Notes: a model not told the origin generated them from the letters alone. DNA of 64,000 nucleotides from Azospirillum sp. (GCA_016124535.1 WGNK01000020.1:62001-126000), one strand, 5' to 3'; numbered from the stretch's first letter, positions 46,981-56,073 are shown. Numbers and translations: made by a program.

Positions 46981-47348
46981 TCCGGCTCGATCTGCCGCGC
47001 GAACCCCATTGGCTGGATATGCCGCACGGCGTCCGGCTGCATGTCCGCCCCCTCGACACCGCCACCGATGCCGCCGCCCGCGCAGCGGCTGCCGCCGATC
47101 TACGGGAGCGCGGCGAAAGCGTTCCCCCGGCCGCGGCCAAGGACTCTTGGCGGCTTGGGCAGGCCAAGGCGGCGGCCAATGACGGTGATGCCACCGAATC
47201 CAGCGGTTCCGCCGCGCCAACGCTGGCTGGCGCGCCATCAGCGGTTGGAGCGCCATCACTGGTTGGGGAGGTATCCAGATTTTTGGCCGTGAGAGCTGGA
47301 AAACAGAGTGTGTCGGTCTCATTGCTGAATGCTCGCCGAAGTATTTAG
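46977..47348 (+). CDS. phage protein, probably truncated or decayed after residue ~45
   Basis: The first 45 residues (MIRLDLPREPHWLDMPHGVR, LHVRPLDTATDAAARAAAAA) look like the beginning of a conserved phage structural or assembly protein. After about residue 60 the sequence becomes low-complexity Ala/Ser/Gly with repeated GAPS elements and ends abruptly. The DNA has several near-repeats of ATCAGCGGTTGGAGCG-like segments near 47230-47275. I read it as a gene with a rearranged 3' part. The following 154 bases up to the portal gene show no further gene. Confidence 0.45.
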   Translation: MIRLDLPREPHWLDMPHGVRLHVRPLDTATDAAARAAAAADLRERGESVPPAAAKDSWRLGQAKAAANDGDATESSGSAAPTLAGAPSAVGAPSLVGEVSRFLAVRAGKQSVSVSLLNARRSI

Positions 47349-47502
47349 CGGCATAGCGGGCGCCGCCGTGATTGACCAGGCTGACTCGGATGCGCCAGCC
47401 CTTATATGCGATGGCGCGATATCCGGCGCAATTTACGTCCTGATGCCAACCCGCATATAATCCTGCGGCCAACCTGTTCGTCGTGACGGCAATGTCCGGG
47501 AC

Positions 47503-49248
47503 ATGGCCGCTCGCACTGATGACCCTCGGACCGTCGCATTTAACCCGCTCGCCCCAACGGGCGAGCGGGTCGATGCCCTTGCCGAGCTGCAGCGGACCCA
47601 CATCGCGCCGCCGTCCGACCTGGCCGCGACGATTGCGTTTATTTCCGATTCCCTGGCCGAAGGCGACATGCTCAAGGCGCGCGGTCAGGGAGTCGGCTTT
47701 CCTGGGCGGCAGCGGCCGGCGCCCAAGGCTGGGATGCAGTCGGTCTACCTCGATGACATGCAAATCAATGTCATGGGGGATTATTTCGAGAAACCGGCCA
47801 GCATCGGGTTCGACATGCTCAGGACCATGGTCGAGCAGACCCCGGTGCTGAATGCCGTGATCATGACGCGCATCCGGCAAATCTCTCGGTTTTGCCAGCC
47901 GTCAGAAGACGGTGGTCCCGGATTCGAAATTCGCCACGTCGATCGTAAACACAAGCTGACAAAATCCGAAGACAGGACCGCGCAAGCGCTGCAGTCGTTC
48001 TTTCAGCACTGCGGCTGGGAGAGCAAGCCCCGCCTTCGGAGGGCGCTCAGGCGCGACAGCTTTACCCAATTCATGGCTAAATTGGTGCGCGACTCCCTAA
48101 CCATGGATGCCGCGCCAATCGAGACGGAAATGCGGCGCGACCGCTCGATGGGGATCGACGGCCTGTATGCCGTTGACGGCGCCACGATCCGGCTCTGCAC
48201 CGAGGACGGCTATCAGGAGGACGATGAGATATTCGCTCTGCAGGTGGTGCAGGGCCGAGTCTCGACGACCTACACTCGCGATCAGTTGATCTACGAGCCG
48301 CGCAACCCTCGCACCGACGTTCGGCTGGCGGGTTATGGCCTGGGCGAGACGGAATTGCTGGTCCGGCTGGTGACCGGCTTCCTCAATGCCATGACGCACA
48401 ACATCAACGGGTTCGACCAAAACGCGATCCCGCGCGGCATGCTGCACCTGTCAGGAGACTACAGTACCGAAGATATGTCTGCATTCAAGCGATACTGGAA
48501 TGCAATGGTGCGCGGCGTGAGCAACGCCTGGTCATTGCCAGTGATGGTGAGTAAGGATCAGGAATCGAAAGCATCATTCGAAAAATTCGGTGTGGAATTC
48601 GACGAAATGATGTTCGCAAAGTGGATGACGTTTTTGACGTCCATGATCTGCGCCATTTATGGCATGGCTCCGGACGAGATCAATTTCGAGTCATTCTCGT
48701 CGCAAGCATCTGCCCTTTCTGGGTCGGACACCGCTGAAAAGCTGGCCTCGTCGAAGGACAAGGGGCTCAGGCCCTTGATGGGGTATTTCGAGGCGATTTT
48801 CTCGGATTTCGTTGTCTCCGATTTCTCCGAAAAATTCTGCTTTCGCTGGGTCGGGCTTGATCCGGCAGACGAGGCGCGCGAGTGGGAGGCAAAAAAGCTG
48901 TGCCTCACGGTCGGCGAGCTGCGGGCAGAGAAGGGCTATGGGGTTCTGGGCGGACCGCTCGACGATGCTCCTCTTAACCCATCCCTGATCGGGCCATGGA
49001 TGCAGCTTCAGCAGGCTCCAGCACAGGGGCAGGATTTTGGCGGTCAACGATCAGGTCCCGACTTTGGGCAAGAGGACGGCGGTCCGCAGGGTGACGACGG
49101 CGCTGCCGGGCAAGACTCCGGTCAAAGTGACGGCGAGCCACAGCCTGGGCGTCAGGCTGTGGACGGTGATGGCGACTTCGGTCAGCCGACTGGGCAGGGG
49201 TTCGGGAAGGCGCACACGCTTTTCCCTGATATTTTCATGATCAACTAG
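47503..49248 (+). CDS. phage portal protein
   Basis: 581 residues. Portal features visible: FDMLRTMVEQTPVLNAVIMT near residue 105, VDGATIRLCTEDGY, QLIYEPRNPRTDVRLAGYGL followed by GETELLVRLVTGFLNAMTHN, NAIPRGMLHLSGDY, and the C-terminal FGVEFDEMMFAKWMTFLTSM with ICAIYGMAPDEINFE. This is the dodecameric ring at the capsid vertex through which DNA enters. The last ~70 residues are Gln/Gly/Asp-rich and disordered. AGGAGG for the next gene lies just after its stop. Confidence 0.88.
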   Translation: MAARTDDPRTVAFNPLAPTGERVDALAELQRTHIAPPSDLAATIAFISDSLAEGDMLKARGQGVGFPGRQRPAPKAGMQSVYLDDMQINVMGDYFEKPASIGFDMLRTMVEQTPVLNAVIMTRIRQISRFCQPSEDGGPGFEIRHVDRKHKLTKSEDRTAQALQSFFQHCGWESKPRLRRALRRDSFTQFMAKLVRDSLTMDAAPIETEMRRDRSMGIDGLYAVDGATIRLCTEDGYQEDDEIFALQVVQGRVSTTYTRDQLIYEPRNPRTDVRLAGYGLGETELLVRLVTGFLNAMTHNINGFDQNAIPRGMLHLSGDYSTEDMSAFKRYWNAMVRGVSNAWSLPVMVSKDQESKASFEKFGVEFDEMMFAKWMTFLTSMICAIYGMAPDEINFESFSSQASALSGSDTAEKLASSKDKGLRPLMGYFEAIFSDFVVSDFSEKFCFRWVGLDPADEAREWEAKKLCLTVGELRAEKGYGVLGGPLDDAPLNPSLIGPWMQLQQAPAQGQDFGGQRSGPDFGQEDGGPQGDDGAAGQDSGQSDGEPQPGRQAVDGDGDFGQPTGQGFGKAHTLFPDIFMIN

Positions 49249-49260
49249 GAGGATTCTACT

Positions 49261-49662
49261 GTGGCTCTGCAGCTTTCGACCGCCGTTTGCAACGCCCGTC
49301 TCGACGCCATCGAGGCGGCCATCGGCACATCGGCGATCATGACCATTCGCACGGGCGCCGCGCCGGCCAATTGTGCCGCCGCGAATGCCGGCACTGTGCT
49401 CGCCACGATCAGCCTCCCATCTGATTGGATGGCGGCGGCGTCGGGGGCGAGCAAGGCCAAGTCCGGCACATGGCAGGACTCCAGCGCTGATGCCACCGGC
49501 ACGGCCGCGCACTTCCGCATCCACGATTCCAGCGCCACCACCTGCCATCTCCAGGGCACGGTAGGCATGGGGTCCGGCGACCTGAGCCTGGACAACACCA
49601 GCTTGGCTGTTGGCCAGACGGTGACGATTACCGGGTTCACGCTGTCCGACCCGAATACCTAA
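49261..49662 (+). CDS. conserved phage structural protein, Ala/Thr-rich
   Basis: 133 residues from a GTG seven bases after AGGAGG. It begins ALQLSTAVCNARLDAIEAAI and has MTIRTGAAPANCAAANAGTV and HFRIHDSSATTCHLQGTVGM. Similar small beta-sandwich proteins follow the portal or head genes in many siphophages and are thought to be structural. Exact role unknown. Confidence 0.62.
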   Translation: MALQLSTAVCNARLDAIEAAIGTSAIMTIRTGAAPANCAAANAGTVLATISLPSDWMAAASGASKAKSGTWQDSSADATGTAAHFRIHDSSATTCHLQGTVGMGSGDLSLDNTSLAVGQTVTITGFTLSDPNT

Positions 49663-49714
49663 CCTGGCCAACTGCAGCCGGCCAATTGGCGCCGGCTGAG
49701 AGGGGTAGTCGGCG

Positions 49715-51790
49715 ATGACGATTGCCTGGTCGGGAAATTGGGATTCTCGCACCTGGAGCAGCGCCGAGGGCGTGGTGGCGTCGACATTGTCGGCCACCAC
49801 GCTTTCGGCGACAGGTGTCACAACAGTCCAGGGCAGCCTATCCAAAACCCTGACGGCGGGGGCGGTATCCGCTGCCGGTTCGGCCGTGATTCAGGGATCG
49901 GCCTCGAAAACCCTGACCTCCTGCACGGCATCTGCAGCGGGCGCTGTCGCCGCCCAGGGCAGCCTATCCAAAACCCTGACCTCCTGCACGGCATCCGCAG
50001 CGGGCACGGTAGAGGGGCACGGATCGGCCTTCTCGGCTCTAATTGCCGGGACCGCATCGGCGTCTGGTACGGCGGAAACGCACGGCTTGTCTTCTGTGGC
50101 TCTGTCGCTGTCGATCTCAGCCGCGGGCGCCATCGCCGTCCAGGGCTCGGCGTCGAAAACCGTGGTCGCCGGCACGCTTTCGGCGATAGCCGCGCTCTCG
50201 GCTCAGGGCGCCTTGTCTGCGGCGCTGACCTCCTGCACGGCATCCGCAGCGGGCGCTGTCGCCGCCCAGGGCGCGGTGTCGAAAACCGTGGTCGCCGGCA
50301 CGGCATACGCCGCCGGCACGGTGGAGGCGCACGGCTCGGCCTCCTCGGCTCTGGTACTGTCCGCCTTGGCGTCTGGCGTCGTTGCGGTCCATGGCTCGGT
50401 ATCGGCGACCCTAACCGGGGCGCTGGGCGGGCTCGGGGCGGTAGCCATCCAAGGGCTACTAACCGGGCCGTTGGCGTCGACGTGTTTGGCGTCTGGCGTC
50501 ATTGCGGTCCAGGGCTCGGTGTCGGCGAGCCTGGCGGGGGCAATTGCAGGTTCGGGCGCAACAGAAATCACGGGCATCGCCGCAGGGGCATTGGCGTCGT
50601 CGTCCTTGGTCGGCGATGGCGCGCTCGGCCCATATCCCGCCTATGGCGCGCTTGATCTGACGCTCCGTGGATCCGGGATTTTCTCGTCGGGGACGGCAGA
50701 GATCATAGGCGTCGCAGCCCTGGCGCTAGGGGCCGCGGCCATCTCGGGCGCGGGTGCGGTCGACGCCCCAGGTATCGCGTTCTCGACGCTGACGCCGACG
50801 GAGATTGTTTCGTCGGGCGCGGCAGATGTGCGAGGCATTGCGTTCCTGGGGCTGGGAGCTTCCGGCTCCACATCGTCGGGTGCCGTCGTTGTGCTGGGGG
50901 GGGCGCTCTCGACGCTGGCCTCATTGGCTTGGGGCGCGACCGGCGCGACGACGGTTACGGGCTCGCTGAGCTGCGCACTCGGGGTGGCGATCGATACTGA
51001 CGGCTCCGTAGCAGACGCCATTTCGCTCGGTGACGTTAATATCACGTTGGGGTCCGTTACACTGTCAGCCTCTGGTTCAAGCGAGGACCACGCCGGCCTT
51101 GATGACGGGCTGGCTCCATTGGCTTTGGCGGCGGCCGGCGCCATCGGTGCCAGCGGAACGCTCGATCAGGCCATAGCCGGCGCTATAGCCGCTGGTTCGG
51201 GCGGCATTGAGGTGCAAGGCGCAGCCATAGGCGCATTTGCGGGTGCACTCTTGTCAGCCTCTGGTTCAAGCGAGGACCACGCCGGCCTTGATGATGGGCT
51301 GGCTCCATTGGCTTTGGCGGCGGCCGGCGCCATCGGTGCCAGCGGAACGCTCGATCAGGCCATAGCCGGCGCTATAGCCGCTGGTTCGGGCGGCATTGAG
51401 GTGCAAGGCGCCGCGCTGGCTATCCTGGAAGCGGCAGACATCGCGGGCGACGGCGACGCGCTGGTCGGCTGCGCGCTGCTGTCCAGGCTGACGGATTCGT
51501 CGATCGCGATTGATGCTGGAGTTGTCGCGGCCGGAACCCTGGTGGCGGGGGGCATGTCTCCGGCATCAATCGCGTCATCGGCGACCGCCGAAATCGGCGG
51601 TAACGCGAACGCCACGATGTTTCCTTCGGCCGCATCGTCGGCCTGTTCAATTAGGATTGACGGGGATTGTTCGTTCACCTTGGGCGGCGCCATGGTGTCT
51701 GCCGATGGTCTGATAATCCGGAGGGCAACAAGGGGGTTTGCATCGTCTTCTGTGGGGCTGATAAACAAAGTGACGTGTGGAGTCGAGTAA
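49715..51790 (+). CDS. large low-complexity repeat protein, probable virion surface or tail-associated
   Basis: 691 residues, almost entirely Ala/Ser/Gly/Val/Thr repeats of about 24 residues built on units such as KTLTSCTASAAGAVAAQGSL. The alternating small and hydrophobic residues suggest a beta-helix or beta-prism. Only the first ~20 residues (MTIAWSGNWDSRTWSSAEGV) and the last ~30 differ. It lies between portal and head-morphogenesis genes and may be a decoration or fibre-like protein. A 160-base internal duplication is present near the C-terminus. Function not established. Confidence 0.65.
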   Translation: MTIAWSGNWDSRTWSSAEGVVASTLSATTLSATGVTTVQGSLSKTLTAGAVSAAGSAVIQGSASKTLTSCTASAAGAVAAQGSLSKTLTSCTASAAGTVEGHGSAFSALIAGTASASGTAETHGLSSVALSLSISAAGAIAVQGSASKTVVAGTLSAIAALSAQGALSAALTSCTASAAGAVAAQGAVSKTVVAGTAYAAGTVEAHGSASSALVLSALASGVVAVHGSVSATLTGALGGLGAVAIQGLLTGPLASTCLASGVIAVQGSVSASLAGAIAGSGATEITGIAAGALASSSLVGDGALGPYPAYGALDLTLRGSGIFSSGTAEIIGVAALALGAAAISGAGAVDAPGIAFSTLTPTEIVSSGAADVRGIAFLGLGASGSTSSGAVVVLGGALSTLASLAWGATGATTVTGSLSCALGVAIDTDGSVADAISLGDVNITLGSVTLSASGSSEDHAGLDDGLAPLALAAAGAIGASGTLDQAIAGAIAAGSGGIEVQGAAIGAFAGALLSASGSSEDHAGLDDGLAPLALAAAGAIGASGTLDQAIAGAIAAGSGGIEVQGAALAILEAADIAGDGDALVGCALLSRLTDSSIAIDAGVVAAGTLVAGGMSPASIASSATAEIGGNANATMFPSAASSACSIRIDGDCSFTLGGAMVSADGLIIRRATRGFASSSVGLINKVTCGVE
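51063..51411 (+). repeat. 160-bp direct duplication inside the repeat protein
   Basis: Bases 51063-51222 recur at 51252-51411, 189 bases (63 codons) apart, with a single difference (GACGGG against GATGGG). The near-identity shows a recent duplication. It is in frame and adds one protein repeat containing SSEDHAGLDDGLAPLALAAA. Confidence 0.92.
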
Positions 51791-52092
51791 TGGCGAGCGC
51801 AAATCAAAAAACATTCGTCCTGGGTCAAATCGTAAGGATTTCCGCAACTTTTGTCGGGACCGATGGGGCGGTCGCTGATCCTGACGATGTATCGCTGTTT
51901 ATCAAAACGAATGACGGCGACCCGCAGCAATTCGGTTACCCCGGCGACATCGAGAGGGATAGCGCAGGGAAGTATGCGCTCAGGTTTACTATTGCGGCAC
52001 CGGGGGTCCACACCTACCGGTGGGAGGGGACCGGAGCCTGCCAAGCCGCAACTGAAGGCGTCTTCTTTGTTGATTGGTCGCCTTTCGGATGA
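51790..52092 (+). CDS. small phage protein, Ig-like/beta fold
   Basis: 100 residues: KTFVLGQIVRISATFVGTDG, DPDDVSLFIKTNDGDPQQFG, AAPGVHTYRWEGTGACQAAT. The alternating pattern suggests one Ig-like or beta-sandwich domain as in small virion accessory proteins. The ATG overlaps the stop of the repeat protein (TAATG), so both are coupled. Confidence 0.58.
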   Translation: MASANQKTFVLGQIVRISATFVGTDGAVADPDDVSLFIKTNDGDPQQFGYPGDIERDSAGKYALRFTIAAPGVHTYRWEGTGACQAATEGVFFVDWSPFG

Positions 52093-52133
52093 GGTCGTGA
52101 TGCAATGTTGAGCTTGGCGGCGGGATTGGGGCA

Positions 52134-52406
52134 ATGGCAGACGGCATCATTCAAGACCTGTTCAAGAGGGTTGTGACAGAAAGTACGGTCCTTGTGATCG
52201 TCCTTGGGCTTCAGCTTTGCATGGCCTTGAGGCATATTCAGGAATTGCGCGCGGCGCTGACCGATGCGCTGCTGAAGCTTGCTGAAGCATACCGCTCCCA
52301 GCACGACCAAATCCGAGAGGTCACCGAGGTCGCAGCGGCGATGACGGGGGAGGTGCGGGCGCTGAGGGATCGGTTTACTCAATTTTTGCAAGGGAGGCGC
52401 GAATGA
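52134..52406 (+). CDS. membrane-anchored coiled-coil protein
   Basis: 90 residues. One hydrophobic segment near the N-terminus (STVLVIVLGLQLCMALRHIQ) is followed by a long helix with heptad character (ELRAALTDALLKLAEAYRSQ). This architecture resembles small phage holin/spanin-like or Rz-type membrane proteins, but a lysis module is not otherwise visible. Coupled to the next gene by ATGA. Confidence 0.5.
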   Translation: MADGIIQDLFKRVVTESTVLVIVLGLQLCMALRHIQELRAALTDALLKLAEAYRSQHDQIREVTEVAAAMTGEVRALRDRFTQFLQGRRE

Positions 52407-52612
52407 CCCAGCTGGTGCGCACTCTCCGGCGGATAATCAGGCGCGCACGCGCAGTCATCCGTATGCGGTCAAGATATAGCTGCTCAAGGCGCCTAGCTAC
52501 TGCTCGCGTGCTAGCCGAAGAATCGGAGGTTGCCGTGGCGAAGGCGTACGCGCACTTGATCGGCATAATCATTGCGATCCACACCGATAATCCACTACCA
52601 AAACTCAAATGA
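52403..52612 (+). CDS. small basic phage protein
   Basis: 69 residues with a strongly basic N-terminal half (VRTLRRIIRRARAVIRMRSR) and a helical, partly hydrophobic C-terminal half (SEVAVAKAYAHLIGIIIAIH). Overlaps both neighbours by four bases. Could bind nucleic acid or membrane; not recognised. Confidence 0.45.
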   Translation: MTQLVRTLRRIIRRARAVIRMRSRYSCSRRLATARVLAEESEVAVAKAYAHLIGIIIAIHTDNPLPKLK

Positions 52613-54297
52613 GCCCAAGCCGCAAGCCATCCGGCATTGACGCCGGGGATCATGTTTATATCAGCCATGCGGTTCACGGCCCGCTTGCCGTGGAGATTAC
52701 CGCTGTTGGGCGCGATGGGGTCACAGGCCGGTGCAGCCGAGGCGAGAGGCACCAAGTCGCTTGGCGCCGCATCCTTGGCGTAAGGGCGCGAGCCGACCGG
52801 AAGTATCGCCTGGTCGAGCAGGGCGCAGACGGCGCCGTGCTCGAGGATGACCAGGGCAAGCGCCGATACATCTCTGGCCAGATGCCGGAAGCTGACGATC
52901 CAGCTGAGTCGACCAAACCGGCCCGCGACGATCCGCTCTTGAGTGGTCTCGGAAAATTCACGAAAGCTATCACCATGGACCGGAATGTTCGTGTTTTGTT
53001 TTGCAAATCAGGCGCCATGGCCCATCGCGCCGGCCTGGCACTCAAGGACGTCACCGATAAGGCTGGCCACCAGACACAGCGGTGGGCGCGCACCGGGGTG
53101 GCTGAGACATCCGCTCGGCCCAAGGCCGGCGCCCCGATGCAACACGGTCAAGTGATCGCGTTCCGGCACGGCGACGTCCAGGGCAAGGGCAAAGTGGTGA
53201 CTTCAGGAGAGCACGGCGTCACGGTGACAGACGAGTCCGGGCGCGAGCATCAAGTGCGACACGAGCACTTGATCGGGCCGCACGGCGATCAGCCTGATGC
53301 CGAAAACGGGGGCACCCCCCATCCCACTGCGCCCCCGAAGGCAGGTGGCGACAATCCGCCGCCGCTCTTTGCTACAGAGTTCATCAGTGGCTTGCCGGCC
53401 AAGAAAGACCAGCCCACCAAAGACAAAGATGAGCTTTATAAGTTGTCCGGTGAAGCCCTTGATCACATGAAGGAATGGCTAAACAAGGGCCACGGTGTCT
53501 GCGACCAGCTCGGCTATAAGACGATGACGAAGGGCATGGAGGGCGTCGATTGGGATAGCCCAGGCGGCATGCTATTCATCGCGCCGCTCAAGGGCGAGAA
53601 ACGAGCGTCGGAGAAGGTCGCAAGCGATTATGGCGGAGACTGGTCGCAGCTTCGGGATGTTGTCAGGTGCTCGATCGCGGTGGACAGCCACGATGATGTG
53701 AAGTCCGCCCTGGATGCCCTAAAAAGGGGCGGCATCAATCTTGCGCAGCAACCAAAGGACAGATTCAACCAGCCGCTTCCCGTGGGATATCGAGACCTGC
53801 TGATGAACATCGAGTTCCCAAATGGGGCGATAGGAGAGGTGCGGCTACACGTCAAATCAATGCTCAAGGCCAAGGAGGACGGGCACAAGCATTATGAGGC
53901 GCAGCGGACCATAGATTCCAAACCTCGGAAGCAGTGGTCAGCAGATGATGCGGACAGGTGGGCGGCCGCAAACGACGCGCAACTCGACATTTACGGCCGG
54001 GCATGGCAGGCTGCAACCGGGGCGGGCGAGCCGACAGGTGGGCTGGAAAAAGGATTTCGAGCGATGGCCGCGAAGGGCTGGGATTTCTTTGAACACGACG
54101 GCGCTCATTTTCGTCGACCATCCGGACCAGGTGGCGTGTCTGATGTTCTGCACGGGAAGGAGTGGAAGCCATACTCCGGGGACCGCACCAAGCCGGCCGT
54201 GTGGGGTGATCCGTGCGGAGACCCGCTAGCCAAGAGCGTGGCGACAGGCGAAATGCAGCTCACGAAGTCCTTGGTGCTATTCTTGAAGGCGGATTGA
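52609..54297 (+). CDS. multidomain phage protein with RelA/SpoT-like domain and LFLKA tag
   Basis: 562 residues. Residues 8-90 form a beta-rich domain (DHVYISHAVHGPLAVEITAV). Residues 127-150 carry VRVLFCKSGAMAHR and DVTDKAGHQTQRWART, seen in phage polyvalent proteins. Residues ~275-430 look like a RelA/SpoT nucleotidyltransferase: SDYGGDWSQLRDVVRCSIAV, then LPVGYRDLLMNIEFPNGAIG with the expected Glu in GEVRLHV, and HKHYEAQRTI. The protein ends LVLFLKAD. It could make alarmone-like nucleotides or pyrophosphorylate another target. The start overlaps the previous stop, and its stop overlaps the MuF-like gene. Confidence 0.7.
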   Translation: MSPSRKPSGIDAGDHVYISHAVHGPLAVEITAVGRDGVTGRCSRGERHQVAWRRILGVRARADRKYRLVEQGADGAVLEDDQGKRRYISGQMPEADDPAESTKPARDDPLLSGLGKFTKAITMDRNVRVLFCKSGAMAHRAGLALKDVTDKAGHQTQRWARTGVAETSARPKAGAPMQHGQVIAFRHGDVQGKGKVVTSGEHGVTVTDESGREHQVRHEHLIGPHGDQPDAENGGTPHPTAPPKAGGDNPPPLFATEFISGLPAKKDQPTKDKDELYKLSGEALDHMKEWLNKGHGVCDQLGYKTMTKGMEGVDWDSPGGMLFIAPLKGEKRASEKVASDYGGDWSQLRDVVRCSIAVDSHDDVKSALDALKRGGINLAQQPKDRFNQPLPVGYRDLLMNIEFPNGAIGEVRLHVKSMLKAKEDGHKHYEAQRTIDSKPRKQWSADDADRWAAANDAQLDIYGRAWQAATGAGEPTGGLEKGFRAMAAKGWDFFEHDGAHFRRPSGPGGVSDVLHGKEWKPYSGDRTKPAVWGDPCGDPLAKSVATGEMQLTKSLVLFLKAD

Positions 54298-55460
54298 TGA
54301 ACGCGCTGCTGGTCGATCTCGGCGCAGTGCCGCACCACCACTGCGACCACGCCCTGGATGGCCTATACAAGGCCATGGCGGAAGGCGACGAACGCTCGAC
54401 CTGGCGGCCCCATGAGAGCCCTTGGCTGACCGAACACGTAGAGGACTGCACCGCCAGGATGCAGGCGATTCTGACCGCAATCCAGGACGCGCTGTCGCGC
54501 GCATTGACCGGGCAGCCGCTTGGCGCGCTAGCCAAAGCCGACCCGCCCTGGTCGCGCTGGGACAGCGCCGCATTCGGTGCCGCATCGGCATATCTCGAGG
54601 GCAAGGCGCCGGCCAGCTATACCCTCGAAGATTGGGTGATGCTGGTTGACTGGCTGATCCAGCGATACCTGCCAGATGGCGTGATCAAGTCAGAGGCTGA
54701 ATACCTCGTAGTGCGAGCGGCGGTCGCCGGCAAGGTGCAGACGAATATCGACGCACAACAGGCGCTGCGGGATCGGTTGACGCCGCGAATGGTGCCGGCC
54801 CTGGCGCGGCTGCTGCCGACCAGGTTCGCCGAAGCCGCGGCGAAGCTCTTGACCCCGGTTGAGACGGCGATACTGCGTGTGGCCCACGCCAGGGCTGCGG
54901 AGAACATATCGGCGGTTTCTGAGGGTCTGCGGCACCGGATGAAGGGCATTATCCTGGAACACGTCCAGGCGATCGTGCTCGGGCAGGCGGAGGGCACCAC
55001 GGGGCACCTGCAGACCAGGCTGTTCGACGAGTTCGGCGTGGCCAACCGGGACATGCGGAGGATTGCGATCAGCGAGGCTGGGGAGTGCATGTCTCAGGGG
55101 CAAATCGCGGCGGCTCAACCTGGCCAGCGCGTGAAGCGGATGGAAGCCTACCGGGGAGCGTGCCCATGGTGCCAGTCAATCGACGGGCAGGTGGTGACGG
55201 TGGTCGACCCGGCTAAGCCAGGCAAGGACGGCAATGCCGAGGTCTGGCTTGGCAAGACGAATGTCGGTCGCTCGGCTGCGCCGCGACGCCGCACCGAAGC
55301 TGGCCTAGTGCCGCGCGAGCCTCACGAGATGTGGTGGATCGCCGCCGGCATTCAGCACCCGCATTGCCGTGGTGGCTGGCAGGCGGTGTCTGGGAAGCCG
55401 GCAGCGGTGAGCCAGGAGTTCGAGGATTTTCTACAGGACGCGCTTAAGCGGGCGGGGTGA
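54297..55460 (+). CDS. MuF-type phage head morphogenesis / minor capsid protein
   Basis: 387 residues. The C-terminal domain is of the Mu gpF type: RIAISEAGECMSQGQIAAAQ, KRMEAYRGACPWCQSIDGQV, then HPHCRGGWQAVSGK near the end, with Cys/His positions typical of this fold. The N-terminal 200 residues are helical. MuF proteins are minor head components ejected or used in prohead assembly. The start overlaps the RelA/SpoT-like gene by one base, so the two proteins are made together. Last plus-strand gene before the leftward tRNA unit. Confidence 0.8.
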   Translation: MNALLVDLGAVPHHHCDHALDGLYKAMAEGDERSTWRPHESPWLTEHVEDCTARMQAILTAIQDALSRALTGQPLGALAKADPPWSRWDSAAFGAASAYLEGKAPASYTLEDWVMLVDWLIQRYLPDGVIKSEAEYLVVRAAVAGKVQTNIDAQQALRDRLTPRMVPALARLLPTRFAEAAAKLLTPVETAILRVAHARAAENISAVSEGLRHRMKGIILEHVQAIVLGQAEGTTGHLQTRLFDEFGVANRDMRRIAISEAGECMSQGQIAAAQPGQRVKRMEAYRGACPWCQSIDGQVVTVVDPAKPGKDGNAEVWLGKTNVGRSAAPRRRTEAGLVPREPHEMWWIAAGIQHPHCRGGWQAVSGKPAAVSQEFEDFLQDALKRAG

Positions 55461-55508
55461 CGCGGAAGGTACTCGAATAAATTCCCGTACGCATTTCCAG
55501 TGTATTTT

Positions 55509-55712
55509 TTACCGCGAAAGTTGGCGGATAATAGATCGAATATCTGACCTTAAAAGCGTAACGGATGCCACACCAGGGCTGGACCTGGAGATTGAGTTGA
55601 CAATCATCTCATAGGTGCCGTCATTGTTGTTCATAATAATAACGTCACCGTTTATAGGCTTTATTTCTGCGATAACATCAGCACCAATGCCGTGAAGCGT
55701 TTTCTGTTCCAT
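55509..55712 (-). CDS. hypothetical small protein
   Basis: 67 residues from the ATG at 55712: EQKTLHGIGADVIAEIKPIN, GDVIIMNNNDGTYEMIVNSI. Beta-rich, moderately low GC. It is the last gene of the leftward unit, converging on the MuF gene 48 bases away. No family recognised. Confidence 0.45.
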   Translation of the reverse strand: MEQKTLHGIGADVIAEIKPINGDVIIMNNNDGTYEMIVNSISRSSPGVASVTLLRSDIRSIIRQLSR

Positions 55713-55730
55713 TTGAAGCAACCCCGCGGT

Positions 55731-56042
55731 TTAGCAAAACTTGTATCTGGTGAAGAACCGCGACAACGGCCCATCATGCCACGGGGATGCGAATGGGTCT
55801 TCGGGATGATTAAGGCTCATCTCGCCTGGCGTGGCGTCGAAGGCCAAGGCGATCATCCGGCCGAGCGGTTGACCCGGGTCTGTATAGTCTTCGAATTCTG
55901 CGTCAGCGCCGATCCATGACTCGGCGGCTTCGTCCAGGACGCTCAGGGCGAGTTCTCGGATATTCTTGCGGCGCTTGGAGGCCAATTTCCAAAACACACG
56001 AGCCGCTGCGTCCATGGCGTCCCCGACATGGTAATTTCCCAT
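55731..56042 (-). CDS. hypothetical phage protein
   Basis: 103 residues; a helical first half (AAARVFWKLASKRRKNIREL) and an acidic second half (DEAAESWIGADAEFEDYTDP). The ATG follows AAGGAAATGAAC. No known domain. Part of the leftward unit downstream of the DUF4031 gene. Confidence 0.5.
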   Translation of the reverse strand: MGNYHVGDAMDAAARVFWKLASKRRKNIRELALSVLDEAAESWIGADAEFEDYTDPGQPLGRMIALAFDATPGEMSLNHPEDPFASPWHDGPLSRFFTRYKFC

Positions 56043-56073
56043 TGTTCATTTCCTTGTCGTTAGAGGTTGCTGG

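Noticed and set aside
49715..51790. CRISPR array or diversity-generating retroelement target in the repeat protein
   Set aside because: The repeats are in-frame, imperfect and lack uniform spacers; no cas gene, reverse transcriptase or template repeat is visible.
52134..52406. Confident holin/spanin assignment
   Set aside because: Topology alone (one hydrophobic segment plus coiled coil) is not enough, and no endolysin is nearby.
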